From an uncultured Eubacterium sp. (GTDB taxonomy: Bacteria; Bacillota; Clostridia; Lachnospirales; Lachnospiraceae): a stretch of 30,695 nucleotides of DNA. The notes below the pieces were generated by a model that was not told where the DNA came from, searched no databases, and saw only the letters and a list, made by a program, of their open reading frames with translations. Each line of letters opens with the position of its first letter. Position 1 is the stretch's first letter. The stretch spans positions 1 to 30,695 of the forward strand of contig URKY01000030.1 in the NCBI GenBank assembly GCA_900548465.1, read 5' to 3'. Shown piece after piece: positions 8,297 through 16,721 of this stretch. Both the position numbers and the translations under genes were made by a program.

Positions 8297-8908
8297 ATGG
8301 ATAGCAACAGTTTTTATGGGGACAGTATTTACATTCTTGAGAGTGCCCTTGATATTTTGCTTGGGAAAATTGATTTGCTTAGGAATTATAGAAAGAATAT
8401 GGGGATGCATGACCCTGTGGAACATCGTAAGGGGAGAATTAAAAGTGAAGACAGCATGATTGAGAAGTTAACCCGAAAGGGACTTAGTATCAACGTCGAT
8501 AATGCATTGCATCAGATTCATGATGCCGTTGGTGTCAGAATAGTGTGTAGTTTTGTTAATGATGTTTATGATATGGTAAATTTGATTAAGTCTCTTGATG
8601 ATTTGGAGGTTATTAAGGAGAAGGATTTTATTGCCAATCCTAAACCTAATGGTTACAGGAGTTATCACATAATTGTGAAAATGAAAATTTCCACACCGGA
8701 AGGCATTGTTGAACTTCCCGCAGAGATTCAGCTTAGAACTATAGCCCAGGACAGTTGGGCAGCATTGGAGCACCAGTTAAAATATAAAAAGAATATTTCC
8801 AACGTTGAACTTATTCAAAGTGAATTGAAACGTTGTGCTGATGAAATGGCTTCCACTGATCTGACTCTTCAAACGGTTAGGGAAATGATTAATTCTGATT
8901 TAGATTAA
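8297..8908 (+). CDS. Small alarmone synthetase (RelA/SpoT synthetase domain, RelQ-like)
   Basis: About 203 residues carrying only the (p)ppGpp synthetase domain, which transfers pyrophosphate from ATP to GDP or GTP. Visible motifs are the charged stretch HRKGRIKSEDSMIEKL, HDAVGVRIVCSFVNDVYDMV, the conserved NPKPNGYRSYHIIV loop, and EIQLRTIAQDSWAALEHQLKYK with the catalytic Glu and Gln. No hydrolase, TGS or ACT domain is present, so this resembles RelQ/YjbM or RelP types. The ATG at 8297 is preferred: it is preceded by a purine-rich AGGAAAGGGATGGG region, whereas the in-frame ATG at 8258 has no ribosome site. It lies 57 bases ahead of a two-component pair on the same strand and may be co-transcribed. 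Confidence 0.88.
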   Translation: MDSNSFYGDSIYILESALDILLGKIDLLRNYRKNMGMHDPVEHRKGRIKSEDSMIEKLTRKGLSINVDNALHQIHDAVGVRIVCSFVNDVYDMVNLIKSLDDLEVIKEKDFIANPKPNGYRSYHIIVKMKISTPEGIVELPAEIQLRTIAQDSWAALEHQLKYKKNISNVELIQSELKRCADEMASTDLTLQTVREMINSDLD

Positions 8909-8965
8909 AATTTTTGATAAAGGTTAATTAAAATTGAATTTTTACTGAAAGATGAGGATAACAAT

Positions 8966-9634
8966 ATGAAAATATTAATAGCAGATGATGAAAGAGATAT
9001 TGCTGATGCAATAAAAATAATTTTGAAATATAACGACATGAACAGCGATGTTGTTTATAACGGAACCGATGCCTTTAACATGGCGGGCAGTAATGTTTAT
9101 GACGCTATCGTTTTGGATATTATGATGCCGGGAATGGACGGCATTGAAGTTTTGCAGAAATTACGTAGCAGCGGTGACACTACTCCTGTTCTTCTTCTGA
9201 CAGCCAAGGCTCAGGTGGAAGACAGAATTCATGGGCTAAATGAAGGGGCTGATGATTATCTTCCTAAGCCTTTTGATAAGGGTGAATTAGTTGCCCGTAT
9301 TCAGGTTATGGTCAGAAGGCGTAAACATTATGATAAGGACTATATTACCGTAGGCAATACCAAACTGGATATTGAAGGGCTTGAAATAACCAACACTGAC
9401 CATTCTCTAAGATTGTCCGGAAAAGAAGTGGAAATTCTTAGTTTATTTATGAATAATTATGAAAAGAAAATTTCTTCTGACTTTATTATAGGAAAAATCT
9501 GGAACAATGATTCTTATGAAGAGGGTGCATTAAAACTGTACATCGGATATCTGAAGAACAAGCTGAAAGCTATTCAATCAAATTTAGCCATTATGGAAGA
9601 AGATGATTTATATTTTTTAGCAGAAAGGAGTTAG
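8966..9634 (+). CDS. Two-component response regulator, OmpR-like with a divergent DNA-binding domain
   Basis: A 222-residue cytoplasmic regulator. The receiver domain is canonical: D7/D8 in LIADDER, phosphoacceptor D51 in VLDIMMPGMDG, T79 in LLLTAKA, and K101 in LPKPFDKGE. Residues about 125-222 form a winged-helix-like output domain of OmpR type, but the recognition helix region (ALKLYIGYLKNKLKAIQ) lacks the Arg-rich pattern normal in OmpR proteins, and the final wing has no recognisable GxGY motif. A GAGGAT ribosome site precedes the start. The kinase gene begins 3 bases after the stop, so the pair is clearly one operon. Target genes are not known; the upstream alarmone synthetase is a possible partner by position only. 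Confidence 0.92.
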   Translation: MKILIADDERDIADAIKIILKYNDMNSDVVYNGTDAFNMAGSNVYDAIVLDIMMPGMDGIEVLQKLRSSGDTTPVLLLTAKAQVEDRIHGLNEGADDYLPKPFDKGELVARIQVMVRRRKHYDKDYITVGNTKLDIEGLEITNTDHSLRLSGKEVEILSLFMNNYEKKISSDFIIGKIWNNDSYEEGALKLYIGYLKNKLKAIQSNLAIMEEDDLYFLAERS

Positions 9635-9637
9635 CTT

Positions 9638-10891
9638 ATGTTTAAAAAATTACGGAAACAGATTATTCTAATTGAACTTGCGGCTTTTTTATTTGTTACC
9701 ATAATAATTCTTGCTTCAATAAATATTGTCTCTCACAATCAAATGAACAAAAACGCCCATCAGGTTTTGGTAATGCTTTCGGAAAACAACGGACAACTTA
9801 AACAGTCTGACAATATTTATAACAAATACAAAAACTATGATATTGGATTTAATGCGAAATTAAACGAAGAAACTCCTTATAACACAAGATATTTCTATGT
9901 AGAATTAGATAAGGAAGGAAATATTGATAACTATAACCTAAATCATATAGCTGCTATTTCAGACAAAGATGTTGCAAAGTTCGTTAAGAGAATTTATCGA
10001 CTTCCTAGGGACGAAGGTTCTGTTTCTACTTACAGATATCTAAAAAAAGAAACCGATTCAGGTATGACAATCTATTTTGTTGACTGTTATATGCAGAATA
10101 AATACGTGTCATACATATTTAAAATATCTCTGTTAGTTGGTTTTATATGTATGATAATTATTTTACTTGTTGTATATTTTCTATCCGGAAAAGTCATTAA
10201 GCCTATGGAGAAAAATATGGAACAGCAGAAACAGTTTATTACTGACGCCAGTCATGAATTAAAAACTCCTCTGGCCGCCATTTCTGCAAATGTGGATGTG
10301 CTGGAATTAATCAATGACAATCCTGACTCCATTGATACTACTAAGAAAATCAAAAGACAAGTTTCCCAAATGAGCACCCTTATAAATGAAATGCTTGCTC
10401 TTGCCAGGATGAATTCTATGGAGTCGAAAAACGAAGCTCCTGTTTCCATAAATGTAAGCAGTCTTTTAGAACAGCAGATTGATGATATTATGCCTATTGT
10501 TAAATCTAAAGATATAACTCTTCATCATGAGATTGCTAATGATTTGTCCTGTATGGGAAAATTGAAAGAAATAAGCAGACTGTTTTCTGTATTGTTAGAT
10601 AATGCAACTAAATATTGTACTTCCGGTGGAAATATTAACATAAGCCTTGCTAAGGAAGGTAAAAATATTCACTTCAAAATTTCTAACAGCAGTGAACCTA
10701 TTGACAAGCATGATCTTGAACATATATTTGACAGATTTTACCGTGCCAACAAGGCACGCACAAGGGCTGAGGGAAGTTACGGCATCGGGCTTTCCATTGC
10801 AAAGGCAATTGTGGAAAATCATAACGGAAAAATTGTGGCTAAGAATGTGGCGGACGGTATACAGTTTTCAGTTGTTATTCCGCAAAAGTAG
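9638..10891 (+). CDS. Sensor histidine kinase
   Basis: A 417-residue membrane kinase partnered with the preceding response regulator. Transmembrane helices lie at about 9-31 and 164-187, enclosing an extracellular sensor region of about 130 residues with no recognised domain. A short cytoplasmic linker leads to the HisKA domain with phospho-accepting H206 in DASHELKTPLAAI. The HATPase domain follows, with N-box LLDNATKYC, the F-box region HIFDRFYRANKARTR, and G-box GSYGIGLSIAKAIVENHNG. All catalytic motifs are intact, so it should autophosphorylate. Its stop codon lies at the start of a 26-base tandem repeat. Signal unknown. Confidence 0.94.
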   Translation: MFKKLRKQIILIELAAFLFVTIIILASINIVSHNQMNKNAHQVLVMLSENNGQLKQSDNIYNKYKNYDIGFNAKLNEETPYNTRYFYVELDKEGNIDNYNLNHIAAISDKDVAKFVKRIYRLPRDEGSVSTYRYLKKETDSGMTIYFVDCYMQNKYVSYIFKISLLVGFICMIIILLVVYFLSGKVIKPMEKNMEQQKQFITDASHELKTPLAAISANVDVLELINDNPDSIDTTKKIKRQVSQMSTLINEMLALARMNSMESKNEAPVSINVSSLLEQQIDDIMPIVKSKDITLHHEIANDLSCMGKLKEISRLFSVLLDNATKYCTSGGNINISLAKEGKNIHFKISNSSEPIDKHDLEHIFDRFYRANKARTRAEGSYGIGLSIAKAIVENHNGKIVAKNVADGIQFSVVIPQK

Positions 10892-10939
10892 CGTTCCCCA
10901 CTATTCCACAAAAGTGGCGTTCCCCACTATTCCACAAAA
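10888..10939. repeat. Two tandem 26-base repeats at the kinase stop codon
   Basis: Two copies (10888-10913 and 10914-10939) differ at one base and share gcgttccccactattccac. The last dozen bases of the kinase gene (ttattccgcaaaa) look like the end of a third, degenerate copy. The unit ends in ttccacaaaa, which is also the outer end of the foldback element that begins at 10931. Confidence 0.75.
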
Positions 10940-11125
10940 TAAATAATGTAGGTATTTTTTGAAACAAGTTGTATTTCTGTTTTTGCTTCGCCGCCTATTA
11001 ACAATTGCTCTCGCAAACTCGTTGCTTCGCAACTCAAACAGTGCTCCGCAATTGTCGCTAGGCTCGCAAAAAAACGAAATACTGCCTATGTTTCTTAAAA
11101 TACCTACATTATTTATTTTTGTGGA
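10931..11125. repeat. 195-base foldback (MITE-like or structured) element
   Basis: Long terminal inverted repeats lie at 10931-10958 and 11097-11125; the arms are identical apart from one extra A in the right arm and share taaataatgtaggtatttt. Inside, the arms continue as an imperfect stem (gaaacaagttgtatttct against the complement of cgaaatactgcctatgtttc). The centre holds acaattgc/gcaattgt and gttgc-ttc-gcaac hairpins, so the whole could fold into a branched structure. It fills most of the 334-base gap between convergent genes and could act as a bidirectional terminator. No transposase is encoded. A single short open frame inside it is not a credible gene. Confidence 0.7.
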
Positions 11126-11225
11126 TAAACGAGGAATATTTTTTGTATAATATCTTTGTTTTTGCCACGATTATATTGGATATGTTTTATAGTGTTTTAA
11201 CAGAATTATTATTCTGCCAGATTGT

Positions 11226-13580
11226 TTATTTTAATTTTGATTCGGCTTCGTCAAGGCTTTTATAGCCCTGAAGTTTTGCCGTGTTTTCAATTGTCATCTG
11301 CGCCAGATTTTTGTTGTCTTTGGATAAGTCTATTATAAATTGGGCGTAAAGTTTCAGTAATTCTTCGGAGTAAGTAAGAAGTTCGCCCTTTAAATAGGTT
11401 TCATAACTTGTATTATATGGGTTATCAAAATCAGATGTTATGTCCCTTGACTGTGTTGCAAGCTTTGGATATTGTTTTGCAAAGTCTTCCATCCAGTTTA
11501 CCTGTATCTCTGCAATCTGGTCTACGATAGCTCTTGTCCGTTCTGATTTTTCCGGGAAATATTTAGCAAGTTCTTTGTACTTCTCCGGCGCTGTGTGTTC
11601 CATCATACGTCCGTATTTTTCCGTAATCATGTTCCAGCCTTTTGCTTTGTTTTCCAACCAAAGGTCTCTGATACAGAGAAGCATATCATCAGTCCATGTC
11701 ATGTACTGACTTTTTCTCATAACATAGAATACCGGCCAGTTATCCTGACATTCGGCACGGCCTCCTTCATTTTGAACCTTGTCAAATGCATTAAACTCCA
11801 GTTTAATTATTTCATCTATAACTTCATTTCTGTTGTATTCTGCTTTATTCATAATAACTCCTACATAATCTCCAAGAAAATTGGATGTCACATCAGTAAC
11901 TATTCCCTGCCTTTTCATTTCACCAATTACAAGATTTGCAATAATTTCAATTGTTAAAGCCTTTTGATCCTCGCTGTTTACTGAAGTATTACTGTAAATG
12001 TAATTCTCCCATGCCTTTCTCTGGTCTCCCATATCTGCAAGTGCTCTCATTGTAGCCTCTATTTCAGGAAGCAGTTCAAGGCTTTTTATTCCATTTGCCA
12101 GCCATTTGTAATACGGCGCATATTTTTTATTTAAAATAAACATGCACTTCATTGTATGTTCCATAAATTTCGCAATGCAAAGTTCTGCCGTAACGTAATC
12201 TTTTCTTCCCATTGACCTGCCATAGTTTACCTGCCCTGTCTGAGCCATGGCAGAAATCTCTCTGGCTAATTTAACTAACCTTGCCTTTTTAGGTTGACAT
12301 AAAAAATGATTTCTTATATCAGTAAATATTCCTTCATCGTCCCTAAAGACCTCTCCGTTTGTAACTGTAGCCAATTTGTAATCTTCTACGGAAATCCAAT
12401 CTGCTATTTTCTCAGGGCTCTGTCTGAATCCTGTATATTTTTCGTAAAAATCCCCGATTACACAGACACCGCAGCGTCCCTCTGCCATTTTTGTATCAAC
12501 ACGGGTTATACCCATATATTCTTTTGGCAGTCTGTCATATTCACTCTGTAACTCTTCACCGATTTTTTCGTAAGTGTCTTTTGTTACCCACAGACAAAAT
12601 CCCGGTCCGAAATCATGGTCTCTTGAATATTCATCATCAAAGCCAAATCTTTCTGAGCCTTCTCCCACAAAGCCTACAGCAATTTTGCTTTCGTGCTCAG
12701 GAAACTTTTCCTTAATCATAGAAGCCCCAACTTCTTCATAGAATTTTTTTGAAAGTTCCATTCCTGAAATTTTAGTATCCTTAACGCCTTGGCAATGCTT
12801 CTTTGCTTCTTTCAAATTCTCTTCTGTAATATGGTAGGCAGTTCCCCTTCCCATATTTACTTCTATTTCCCTCAAGGCTTCCTCATATAAAGGAACCGCT
12901 TCTTCATACTTTCCAAGTTTACACTTTGCAGTAGCCATGGCTGATAATGCCGCACTATAATGAAAATTTTTAACTTCATCTTTTCTATAAGTATCAAGGG
13001 CTTCATTTAAGTAATCCACTGCTTTTTCCACCTGTCCAAGTTCCAGCAATGATGCCCCCAAATTTGACTTGGTTGTGGCAACCTCTATTTCAGCTCCGTC
13101 AATTTTTTCAATAATCACCAGTGCCTTTTCCAAATGTTCTACTGCTTTTTTGTACTCTCCCATTTCCTGATATAAAAGTGCAATGTTGTTATTTAAACTG
13201 GCAAACCTGTAATCATCTTCATGAAGATTTTCTTTATATATTTCGAAAGTCTTATTATAAAACTTAAGAGATTCCTGTAGTAAACCAGCTGCCCTGTGAG
13301 CATTTGCAATATTCTGAAGGGATGTGGCATAATCAATAGTTCCCTCAATTCCCATATCCTTCATAAGATTTATACATTCATTGCAGGCTTTAATGGATTT
13401 TTGATACTGACTTGTATCTCTGAAAAATCCCATCATCTCATTTAAAACCGTAAACTGAGCAGCCTTGTCCTCTTCCTTTACTGCCCGTTTTAAACTTTCA
13501 GTAAAGAAAGGCTCAACTTTATCTAACTGCCTGTTTTCATATAGCTCATCTAATTTTTTTATAAATAATTGTACGTCCAT
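11226..13580 (-). CDS. TPR-repeat protein with DUF4037 nucleotidyltransferase-like domain
   Basis: A cytoplasmic protein of 784 residues. Residues 1 to about 265 are tetratricopeptide repeats (units such as ATSLQNIANAHRAAGLLQESLKFYNKTFE and NNIALLYQEMGEYKKAVEHLEKAL). From about 290 onward it resembles the DUF4037 family, beginning with a nucleotidyltransferase-like motif GFVGEGSERFGFDDEYSRDHDF, where the GS and the acidic pair recall the GS-x-D-x-D signature. Start chosen at ATG 13580 behind GGGAG; an upstream TTG at 13604 would overlap znuB. It lies 16 bases after znuB and is probably the last gene of the zinc-uptake operon. Substrate and link with zinc are unknown; DUF4037 proteins are otherwise uncharacterised as far as I know. 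Confidence 0.8.
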   Translation of the reverse strand: MDVQLFIKKLDELYENRQLDKVEPFFTESLKRAVKEEDKAAQFTVLNEMMGFFRDTSQYQKSIKACNECINLMKDMGIEGTIDYATSLQNIANAHRAAGLLQESLKFYNKTFEIYKENLHEDDYRFASLNNNIALLYQEMGEYKKAVEHLEKALVIIEKIDGAEIEVATTKSNLGASLLELGQVEKAVDYLNEALDTYRKDEVKNFHYSAALSAMATAKCKLGKYEEAVPLYEEALREIEVNMGRGTAYHITEENLKEAKKHCQGVKDTKISGMELSKKFYEEVGASMIKEKFPEHESKIAVGFVGEGSERFGFDDEYSRDHDFGPGFCLWVTKDTYEKIGEELQSEYDRLPKEYMGITRVDTKMAEGRCGVCVIGDFYEKYTGFRQSPEKIADWISVEDYKLATVTNGEVFRDDEGIFTDIRNHFLCQPKKARLVKLAREISAMAQTGQVNYGRSMGRKDYVTAELCIAKFMEHTMKCMFILNKKYAPYYKWLANGIKSLELLPEIEATMRALADMGDQRKAWENYIYSNTSVNSEDQKALTIEIIANLVIGEMKRQGIVTDVTSNFLGDYVGVIMNKAEYNRNEVIDEIIKLEFNAFDKVQNEGGRAECQDNWPVFYVMRKSQYMTWTDDMLLCIRDLWLENKAKGWNMITEKYGRMMEHTAPEKYKELAKYFPEKSERTRAIVDQIAEIQVNWMEDFAKQYPKLATQSRDITSDFDNPYNTSYETYLKGELLTYSEELLKLYAQFIIDLSKDNKNLAQMTIENTAKLQGYKSLDEAESKLK

Positions 13581-13596
13581 TTTTTCTCCCAAATTT

Positions 13597-14418
13597 TTAA
13601 GCAATTTGTCTTTTCTTAATTATAGCAGAAACAATACTAAATAAAATATATACCACCAAGTTTGCCACCACAACACTGGCACCTGCCGGAAGATTTAATC
13701 CGTATGATGCAATAAGTCCAATAACAAAATTTACAACTGACAATATCGCAGAACATATAGTAACACTTCTGAAGCTTTTAAATATTTTCATAGATGTAAG
13801 AGATGGGAAAATTATAAGGCTTGATATAAGCAGTGCTCCCATCATTTTCATTCCCAAAACAACTATTACCGCTGTCATAATGGAAATCAATGTATTATAT
13901 GTTCCAACCTTTGTTCCCGTTGCCTTGGAAAAATTTTCATCAAAGGTCACAGCAAATATTCTATGATAACTAAATACAAAATTTATTAGCACAACAAAAG
14001 CCATTATAATAATAAAATGAATGTCATCGCCGGAAATTGCCAGAGTACTTCCAAACATGTAGCTGTACACATCCGTGCTAAGTCCCGATGTAAGAGATGT
14101 GACTATAACACCTATTGCCAATGCTGATGCCGACACCATGGCAATGGCTGCATCACTTCGCATCTTTCCATTCTCCGCCAATCGAAGCAACAGAAATGCC
14201 GCAATTACAACTATTGGTATGGAAAACTTAATTGGTGCAAATCCACAGGCGATTGCTATGGACAATGCTCCAAAAGATACATGGGATAATCCGTCACCTA
14301 TCATTGAATATCTTTTTAGGACAAGACTTACTCCAAGAAGTGCGGCACAAAGGGATACTAAAACTCCCCCCAATAAAGCTCTTCTCATAAATTCATATGA
14401 AAGCATTTCGCTAAGCAT
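13597..14418 (-). CDS. znuB: Zinc ABC transporter permease
   Basis: This 273-residue inner-membrane protein belongs to the ABC-3 family of metal permeases (ZnuB/MntB/TroC). About eight hydrophobic segments are visible, beginning with RRALLGGVLVSLCAALLGVSLVLKRY. Family hallmarks are YSMIGDGLSHVSFGALSIA near residue 38-56 and ISSLIIFPSLTSMKIFKSF, near the ATPase contact. The start at 14418 has TAGGAGG upstream and overlaps the end of znuC by 8 bases. Zinc rather than manganese or iron is inferred from the His-rich binding protein and Zur-like regulator in the same cluster. Confidence 0.92.
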   Translation of the reverse strand: MLSEMLSYEFMRRALLGGVLVSLCAALLGVSLVLKRYSMIGDGLSHVSFGALSIAIACGFAPIKFSIPIVVIAAFLLLRLAENGKMRSDAAIAMVSASALAIGVIVTSLTSGLSTDVYSYMFGSTLAISGDDIHFIIIMAFVVLINFVFSYHRIFAVTFDENFSKATGTKVGTYNTLISIMTAVIVVLGMKMMGALLISSLIIFPSLTSMKIFKSFRSVTICSAILSVVNFVIGLIASYGLNLPAGASVVVANLVVYILFSIVSAIIKKRQIA

Positions 14419-15115
14419 TATTTCTACCTCCTAAAAACATATTTGAAACCTTTGACTTTCTGTATTCATCTACTGTACCAAAGAAATCATCCCCCTGTTC
14501 CAGATGTAGAATATGGGTGGCATATTTCATGGCATTTTTGATATCGTGGGTAACCATAACTATAGTTACTCCTTCTCTGTTTAATTTTTTTATTTCCTCA
14601 TAAAAGTCCAGAGATGCCGCAGGATCAAGTCCTGTTACAGGCTCGTCTAATATAAGAAGACTGTCTGTAGCACAAAGTGCCCTTGCAAGAAGCACCCTCT
14701 GCTGTTGTCCACCGGACAATTCTCTATAACATCTCTTTTTCAGGTTCACTATATCCAGTTTTTTTAGGTTCTTCATAGCTTCATTCTTGTCCCTCTTTGA
14801 ATAGAAAGGGCTGTTGTGTTCTTCATTTAACACACCTGATAAAACTACTTCCCACACGCTGGCAGGAAAATCTCTTTGAATTGCCGTCTGCTGCGGAAGA
14901 TATCCAACACCTTTAAGGCTTTTTCCTACATTTACATTAACCTTCCCATCCAATGGTTTTATAAGTCCCAACAGGGTTTTTATTAATGTGCTTTTTCCTG
15001 TTCCGTTTTCCCCTACTATACACAAATAATCTCCATTATTTATTGAGAAATTAATATTTCCCGCAACTATTCTATTGTCATATCCTAAAGTTACATTACT
15101 ACATTCTAAAATCAT
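14411..15115 (-). CDS. znuC: Zinc ABC transporter ATP-binding protein
   Basis: This 234-residue ATPase energises zinc uptake through the permease. It has Walker A GENGTGKST at 35-43, Q-loop in GYLPQQTAI, signature LSGGQQQRVLLARAL, Walker B LLILDEPVTGLDP, and switch His in VMVTHDIKN. This is the typical pattern of the metal-chelate ABC group. GAGGATAGCA precedes the ATG. It sits 27 bases after the binding-protein gene and overlaps the permease gene, so the three components form one transcription unit. Confidence 0.93.
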   Translation of the reverse strand: MILECSNVTLGYDNRIVAGNINFSINNGDYLCIVGENGTGKSTLIKTLLGLIKPLDGKVNVNVGKSLKGVGYLPQQTAIQRDFPASVWEVVLSGVLNEEHNSPFYSKRDKNEAMKNLKKLDIVNLKKRCYRELSGGQQQRVLLARALCATDSLLILDEPVTGLDPAASLDFYEEIKKLNREGVTIVMVTHDIKNAMKYATHILHLEQGDDFFGTVDEYRKSKVSNMFLGGRNNA

Positions 15116-15142
15116 TGCTATCCTCTTTTTTAGTTTACATAA

Positions 15143-16180
15143 TTAATCAATCGTTTTTTCTAACACGTCCGCATTTTCATTCATTAGCTGTACATAAGTA
15201 ACACCTTTTTTGAACTGTCTGTCTGTTACATTATGGCAGGAATTAAACTGATAAACCTCTGCCTCAGTGTCTTCACTAATTACATCTGCCATGGCTCTGC
15301 TGCTAAGTTCTAAGTAAAAAATTCCCTTTACATGATTTGCATTTACCTTGTCTATTAGAAAAGCTACTGTTTTGGCACTTGGCTCCGTATCACCACTGCA
15401 TCCCGGAAATGCTGCATAATACTTCAAACCATATTCCTGAGCAAAATATTTTAGTGGAAATTTGTCTGCAAAAATAATTTCTTTGTTTTTTGATTTATCC
15501 ACTATTTTTCGTATTCTTGTATCTACTTTATTTATTTGTTTTATATAATCTTCAGAATTTTTTTCAAATTCCCTTTTGTACTCCGGCATCAAACTACAAA
15601 GTTTTTCACTTATTTTCCCCACTAAAACTGTCGCGTATTTAGGTGAAGTCCAAATGTGTTCATCTGTTTCTTCTGAATGTTCATCTTGACCATGTTCATG
15701 ATCATGGTGATGGTCATCATCCTCCACCGCAAACAGCCTCTCTGTCTCCTTATTATCTGCCTCTTCATTTGCTGATGCATTACTCTTTTGTTGCAACTGA
15801 TTATTATCAAGGTAATCCATCATTCGCATTCTAACCTGTTTATCATTGTCCAAGGAGCCTGTTATTTCCTCAACCCAGTTTTCTATGGAACCACCATTAT
15901 AAATAAACAAATCCGCTTTGTTAATTGCCACAATATCTTTCGGGGTAGGCTCAAATGAATGGTCATCTTTCCCCGGTGCAATCAAAAGCTTCACGTCAAT
16001 TCCCGGTGTATTCCCAACAACAGCCCTCACAAAATCATAGTACGGGTATAGGGTTGTCATTATTGTTAATTTATTATTTTTGTCCGTTTCTGCCGGCTGA
16101 CTATTTTTTTTACAGCCCATAATATTAATGCACAATGTCCCCACAATACAAAGTGCAACTATTTTTTTTATTGTTTTCAT
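15143..16180 (-). CDS. znuA: Zinc-binding lipoprotein of the ABC importer
   Basis: An extracellular cluster A-I metal-binding protein of about 345 residues. A hydrophobic signal is followed by lipobox IMGC, giving a lipid-anchored Cys. Metal ligands typical of ZnuA are suggested by GKDDHSFEPTPKD, EHIWTSPKYATVLV and FADKFPLKYFAQEYG. Between the first two lies a flexible acidic His-rich loop (VEDDDHHHDHEHGQDEHSEE), a hallmark of zinc rather than manganese proteins. The start at 16180 is preferred because GGAG lies 6 bases upstream; the in-frame ATG at 16192 has its AGGA directly abutting the start codon. It follows zur by about 50 bases. Confidence 0.92.
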   Translation of the reverse strand: MKTIKKIVALCIVGTLCINIMGCKKNSQPAETDKNNKLTIMTTLYPYYDFVRAVVGNTPGIDVKLLIAPGKDDHSFEPTPKDIVAINKADLFIYNGGSIENWVEEITGSLDNDKQVRMRMMDYLDNNQLQQKSNASANEEADNKETERLFAVEDDDHHHDHEHGQDEHSEETDEHIWTSPKYATVLVGKISEKLCSLMPEYKREFEKNSEDYIKQINKVDTRIRKIVDKSKNKEIIFADKFPLKYFAQEYGLKYYAAFPGCSGDTEPSAKTVAFLIDKVNANHVKGIFYLELSSRAMADVISEDTEAEVYQFNSCHNVTDRQFKKGVTYVQLMNENADVLEKTID

Positions 16181-16228
16181 GAAAATCTCCATTCCTCATG
16201 ATTTCTATACTTTATATAATGCGAAATT

Positions 16229-16630
16229 CTAATGCGAGCACTTTTCACACATACCGTATAATACTGTTTTTTTCGGATTGATATTAAAATGATGGTCTGC
16301 ATTTAAGTGGCTATATAACTCTGCCAAATGATGACATTCCATTTTTGTAACTTTTCCACACTTTTCACATTCTATGTAAAAAATGTCATTATTATCATCG
16401 TTTTCAATGTATTGGTAACATGCTCCCTGTGTTTTTTCCACATTTATTCTTGTTATAATACCATCCTGCTGCATTTTTTCCAAATGTCTGTAAATAGTTG
16501 TCAAACCTACCTGGCAATTATTGTCTTTTAAATATTTTTCAATTTCTCCTACCGTAACATAGCCATCCTTGTGCATCTTAAGGCACTCTCTTATGGCTGA
16601 CTGTTGTTTCGTCTTATACTTTCCTGACAT
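16229..16630 (-). CDS. zur: Fur-family metal regulator, probably Zur
   Basis: A 133-residue transcriptional repressor of the Fur family. The N-terminal winged helix (QQSAIRECLKMHKDGYVTVGEIEKYL and QVGLTTIYRHLEKMQQDGII) contains the family recognition stretch TTIYRHLE. The C-terminal half has two CxxC pairs (CEKCGK and CEKC) that form the structural zinc site, and the HH of MECHHLAEL as sensing ligands. Being first gene of the zinc operon, behind a consensus promoter with a nearby palindrome, it probably represses itself and znuACB when zinc is sufficient. An AAGGAGG site supports the start. PerR or Fur identity is less likely given the neighbours. Confidence 0.9.
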   Translation of the reverse strand: MSGKYKTKQQSAIRECLKMHKDGYVTVGEIEKYLKDNNCQVGLTTIYRHLEKMQQDGIITRINVEKTQGACYQYIENDDNNDIFYIECEKCGKVTKMECHHLAELYSHLNADHHFNINPKKTVLYGMCEKCSH

Positions 16631-16669
16631 GTTCTGCCTCCTTAGACATTTCGCTTTAGCATTCTGAAT

Positions 16670-16686
16670 TTGAAAATCTTTTTCAA
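16670..16686 (-). promoter_or_regulatory. Palindrome downstream of the zur promoter, candidate Zur operator
   Basis: TTGAAAA-AGA-TTTTCAA is a perfect 7-3-7 inverted repeat between the -10 box and the zur start codon. A related imperfect palindrome (TGAAAATTGTTTCCA) lies just upstream of the -35 box near 16728-16742. Position and AT-rich dyad symmetry fit a Fur-family operator; binding is inferred. Confidence 0.5.
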
Positions 16687-16692
16687 TTTGCC

Positions 16693-16721
16693 ATTTTACT
16701 ACCGTTTTGCGTTAAAGTCAA
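16693..16721 (-). promoter_or_regulatory. Sigma-A promoter of the zur-znuACB operon
   Basis: On the minus strand TTGACT (16721-16716) and TAAAAT (16698-16693) are separated by 17 bases, followed about 60 bases later by the zur start. Confidence 0.75.

Noticed and set aside
10959..11150. 63-codon plus-strand frame inside the foldback element
   Set aside because: It is made of inverted-repeat sequence, lacks a ribosome site and has no domain.
13581..13604. TTG start at 13604 for the TPR/DUF4037 protein
   Set aside because: It overlaps znuB and lacks a ribosome site, while ATG 13580 has GGGAG at proper spacing.
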